Source of the DNA: Streptomyces sp. R44 | Lineage (GTDB): Bacteria > Actinomycetota > Actinomycetes > Streptomycetales > Streptomycetaceae | Length of the DNA stretch: 64,000 nt | Reading direction: 5' to 3' | Assembly: GCF_041053105.1 (NCBI RefSeq) | Contig: NZ_CP163444.1 | Span: 1,550,001-1,614,000 of the forward strand | Part shown: positions 62,579-64,000 of the stretch, piece by piece | How positions within the stretch are numbered: the first letter of the stretch is position 1 | Layout: each line of letters opens with the position of its first letter | Translations under genes and position numbers: made by a program | Notes under the pieces: model-generated | Database searches by the model: none | Told to the model about the DNA's origin: nothing | What the model saw: only the letters and a program-made list of their open reading frames with translations

Positions 62579-64000
62579 TCAGGACTTGTCGACGTACACG
62601 TCGGCCAGGGCCGTGACGCCGTAGATCGGGTGGGTGGCGGCGCCGCCGATGTCCTTGCCGCGGAACTGGGAGGTGCTCTTGTAGAGGAAGGGCACCAGGG
62701 GGACGTCCTTCATGACCGTCTCCTCCAGGCTGATCAGCTCCTCGGCCTTCTGCTGCGCGTCACCGATCTTCGCGATGCGGGCCAGTTCCTTGTCCACCTG
62801 CGGGTTGCCGTAGCGGATGGGGTTGGACACCGCGTCCAGGTGGCTCTCGTAGCCGAGGGGAAGCAGGGTCGACGGGGTGGGCCAGTCCACGGAGTTGGTG
62901 GACAGGAACAGGTCGTACGGGCTGTCGTCGCCGCCGAAGACCTGGTCGTTGAACGCGCCGGGCTGAAGGCCCTTCAGGACGAGTTCGATGCCGGCCTTGG
63001 CGAAGGCGTCGGCGAGGACCTGGGCGACCTGGTCGTCCGCCGGGCTCTCGGTGGGGTACGCGTACGTCAGCTTGGTGACCTTCGTCTCCGCCTTGGCCAG
63101 GTGTTCCTTGGCCTTGGCGATGTCACCGGCGGGGGCGACGGGGTAGAGGTCGTACTTCTTCCAGCCGACGACGGCCGGCGAGGAGAGGGTGGTCGCGAAG
63201 TCGCCGGCGTAGCGGCCGCCGAGGACCTGGCGGGCCTGCTCGCGCGGGAAGAGGTAGTGGATGGCCTTGCGGACCTCGGGATCGGTGACCCGGTCGTTCC
63301 TGATGTACAGGTCCTGGGTGTAGGCGCCCTTGCTGCCGGAGACGACGAGCTTGCGCTTGGCGGGGTCGCGTTCGACCGTCGAGATCAGCTCCGGGGGCAG
63401 TTGGTCCTTGGTGGTGAGCGTGGTCGCGCCGGTGCCCTGGCCGTTGAACACCTCCTGCGCGGTGTTGAGGGCGGCCTTGCCGAAGGTGAACTCGAAGCGG
63501 TCCGGGTAGGCGTGCCGGATCGAGTCCGTCTCCGGCTTCCAGTACGGGTTGCGCTCCAGGGTGAGGCTCTGGTTCTGCTTGTGCTCGACGATCCTGTACG
63601 GCCCGGTGGCGAAGGGCTTCACGTCGTAGCCGGTGCCCGTGTCCTTGTCCTCGCGGACCGGCGAGGAGGAGGACTGGGCGGCCATGTACGGCACGTCGGA
63701 CTGCGGCTGGGGGAAGTGGAAGACGATGGTCTTGTCGTCGGGCGTCTCGATGGCCTTGAGATCGCCGTCCTTCTTGGGGCCGCCGTACTTCTTCACCGCC
63801 GCGGTGAGGTCCTTGGTGCCGGTGAGCCACGGCTGCCAGTAGGTGGGGCCGACCTCGAAGCCGGGGGCGAAGGTGCGCTCGATGCCGTACTTGACCTGCT
63901 GCGCGGTGACGGGCTTGCCGTCCTCCCAGGCGATGCCGTCCTTCAGGTGGTACGTCCAGGTGCGGCCGCCGTCGGAGGAGGTCCCGGTGTCGGTGGCGAG
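62579..64000 (-). CDS. Peptide-type ABC transporter substrate-binding protein (SBP family 5), partial
   Basis: 474 codons visible; the N terminus, including any lipoprotein signal, lies beyond the right edge. The visible start, GGRTWTYHLKDGIAWEDGKPVTA, is the family 5 signature region, followed by FATGPYRIVEHKQNQSLTLERNPYW and the C-terminal segment VPLVPFLYKSTSQFRGKDIGG. It captures peptides or related solutes outside the membrane for the permease and ATPase encoded next. 35 bp separate it from the permease. Confidence 0.92.
   Translation of the reverse strand, partial: LATDTGTSSDGGRTWTYHLKDGIAWEDGKPVTAQQVKYGIERTFAPGFEVGPTYWQPWLTGTKDLTAAVKKYGGPKKDGDLKAIETPDDKTIVFHFPQPQSDVPYMAAQSSSSPVREDKDTGTGYDVKPFATGPYRIVEHKQNQSLTLERNPYWKPETDSIRHAYPDRFEFTFGKAALNTAQEVFNGQGTGATTLTTKDQLPPELISTVERDPAKRKLVVSGSKGAYTQDLYIRNDRVTDPEVRKAIHYLFPREQARQVLGGRYAGDFATTLSSPAVVGWKKYDLYPVAPAGDIAKAKEHLAKAETKVTKLTYAYPTESPADDQVAQVLADAFAKAGIELVLKGLQPGAFNDQVFGGDDSPYDLFLSTNSVDWPTPSTLLPLGYESHLDAVSNPIRYGNPQVDKELARIAKIGDAQQKAEELISLEETVMKDVPLVPFLYKSTSQFRGKDIGGAATHPIYGVTALADVYVDKS

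Overview
The window is high-GC actinobacterial DNA, almost certainly a Streptomyces chromosome. The support is: dense genes with 4-base ATGA/GTGA overlaps, frequent GTG and TTG starts, a cvnABCD conservon, rbpA with a matching sigma-R promoter, an fxsA-ppm1 pair beside it, and long GC-rich hairpins between convergent genes. It reads mostly as ordinary chromosome; no integrase, transposase, tRNA, rRNA or CRISPR array was seen.

Layout. 1-9.3 kb: the end of an ECF sigma factor with its partner membrane protein, acetoacetyl-CoA synthetase, a GH31 glucosidase, a Nudix hydrolase, a secreted VanX-like dipeptidase, and a DUF35/thiolase pair. 9.3-14.4 kb: a cvnD-C-B-A conservon on the minus strand and a small divergent membrane protein. 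14.4-22.3 kb: a four-gene, mostly overlapping minus-strand operon for a MukBEF/Wadjet-like SMC complex (kleisin-like protein, Pro/Glu-rich protein, MukE-like protein, 1555-aa SMC ATPase). No nuclease gene accompanies it, and the Walker B site has Asn where Glu is expected. 22.4-27.2 kb: a GntR/FCD regulator divergent from an MFS transporter-(broken hydro-lyase)-pxpA-pxpB-pxpC operon for 5-oxoproline use. 27.2-34.3 kb: a converging operon of two glycosyltransferases, an SGNH hydrolase and an ATP-dependent 5-oxoprolinase of the other, unrelated type.

34.6-39 kb: a HEAT-repeat protein, an ankyrin protein, and a small membrane peptide with an FtsK/TraB-like protein whose P-loop is degenerate. 39-43.5 kb: a MocR-type regulator divergent from yczE, then a glycerophosphodiesterase and a UMF1-type MFS protein. 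43.7-49 kb: rbpA, fxsA, ppm1, an amidohydrolase, a 169-bp palindromic intergenic element, an AsnC/Lrp regulator and a small Cys-containing protein. 49-53.3 kb: lipid-type metabolism (phosphotransferase, CrtC/AttH-like hypothetical, acyl-CoA dehydrogenase). 53.6-56.8 kb: a solitary Ski2-like helicase. 56.9-64 kb: methionine importer metQ-metN-metI and an oligopeptide ABC transporter whose binding protein runs off the right edge.

Regulatory signals that can be read directly include a sigma-R promoter before rbpA, an operator-like palindrome inside the promoter of the oxoproline operon, and the same CTGACG-N3-CGTCAG palindrome in front of two distant lipid-metabolism operons. The most notable system is the SMC-like operon.
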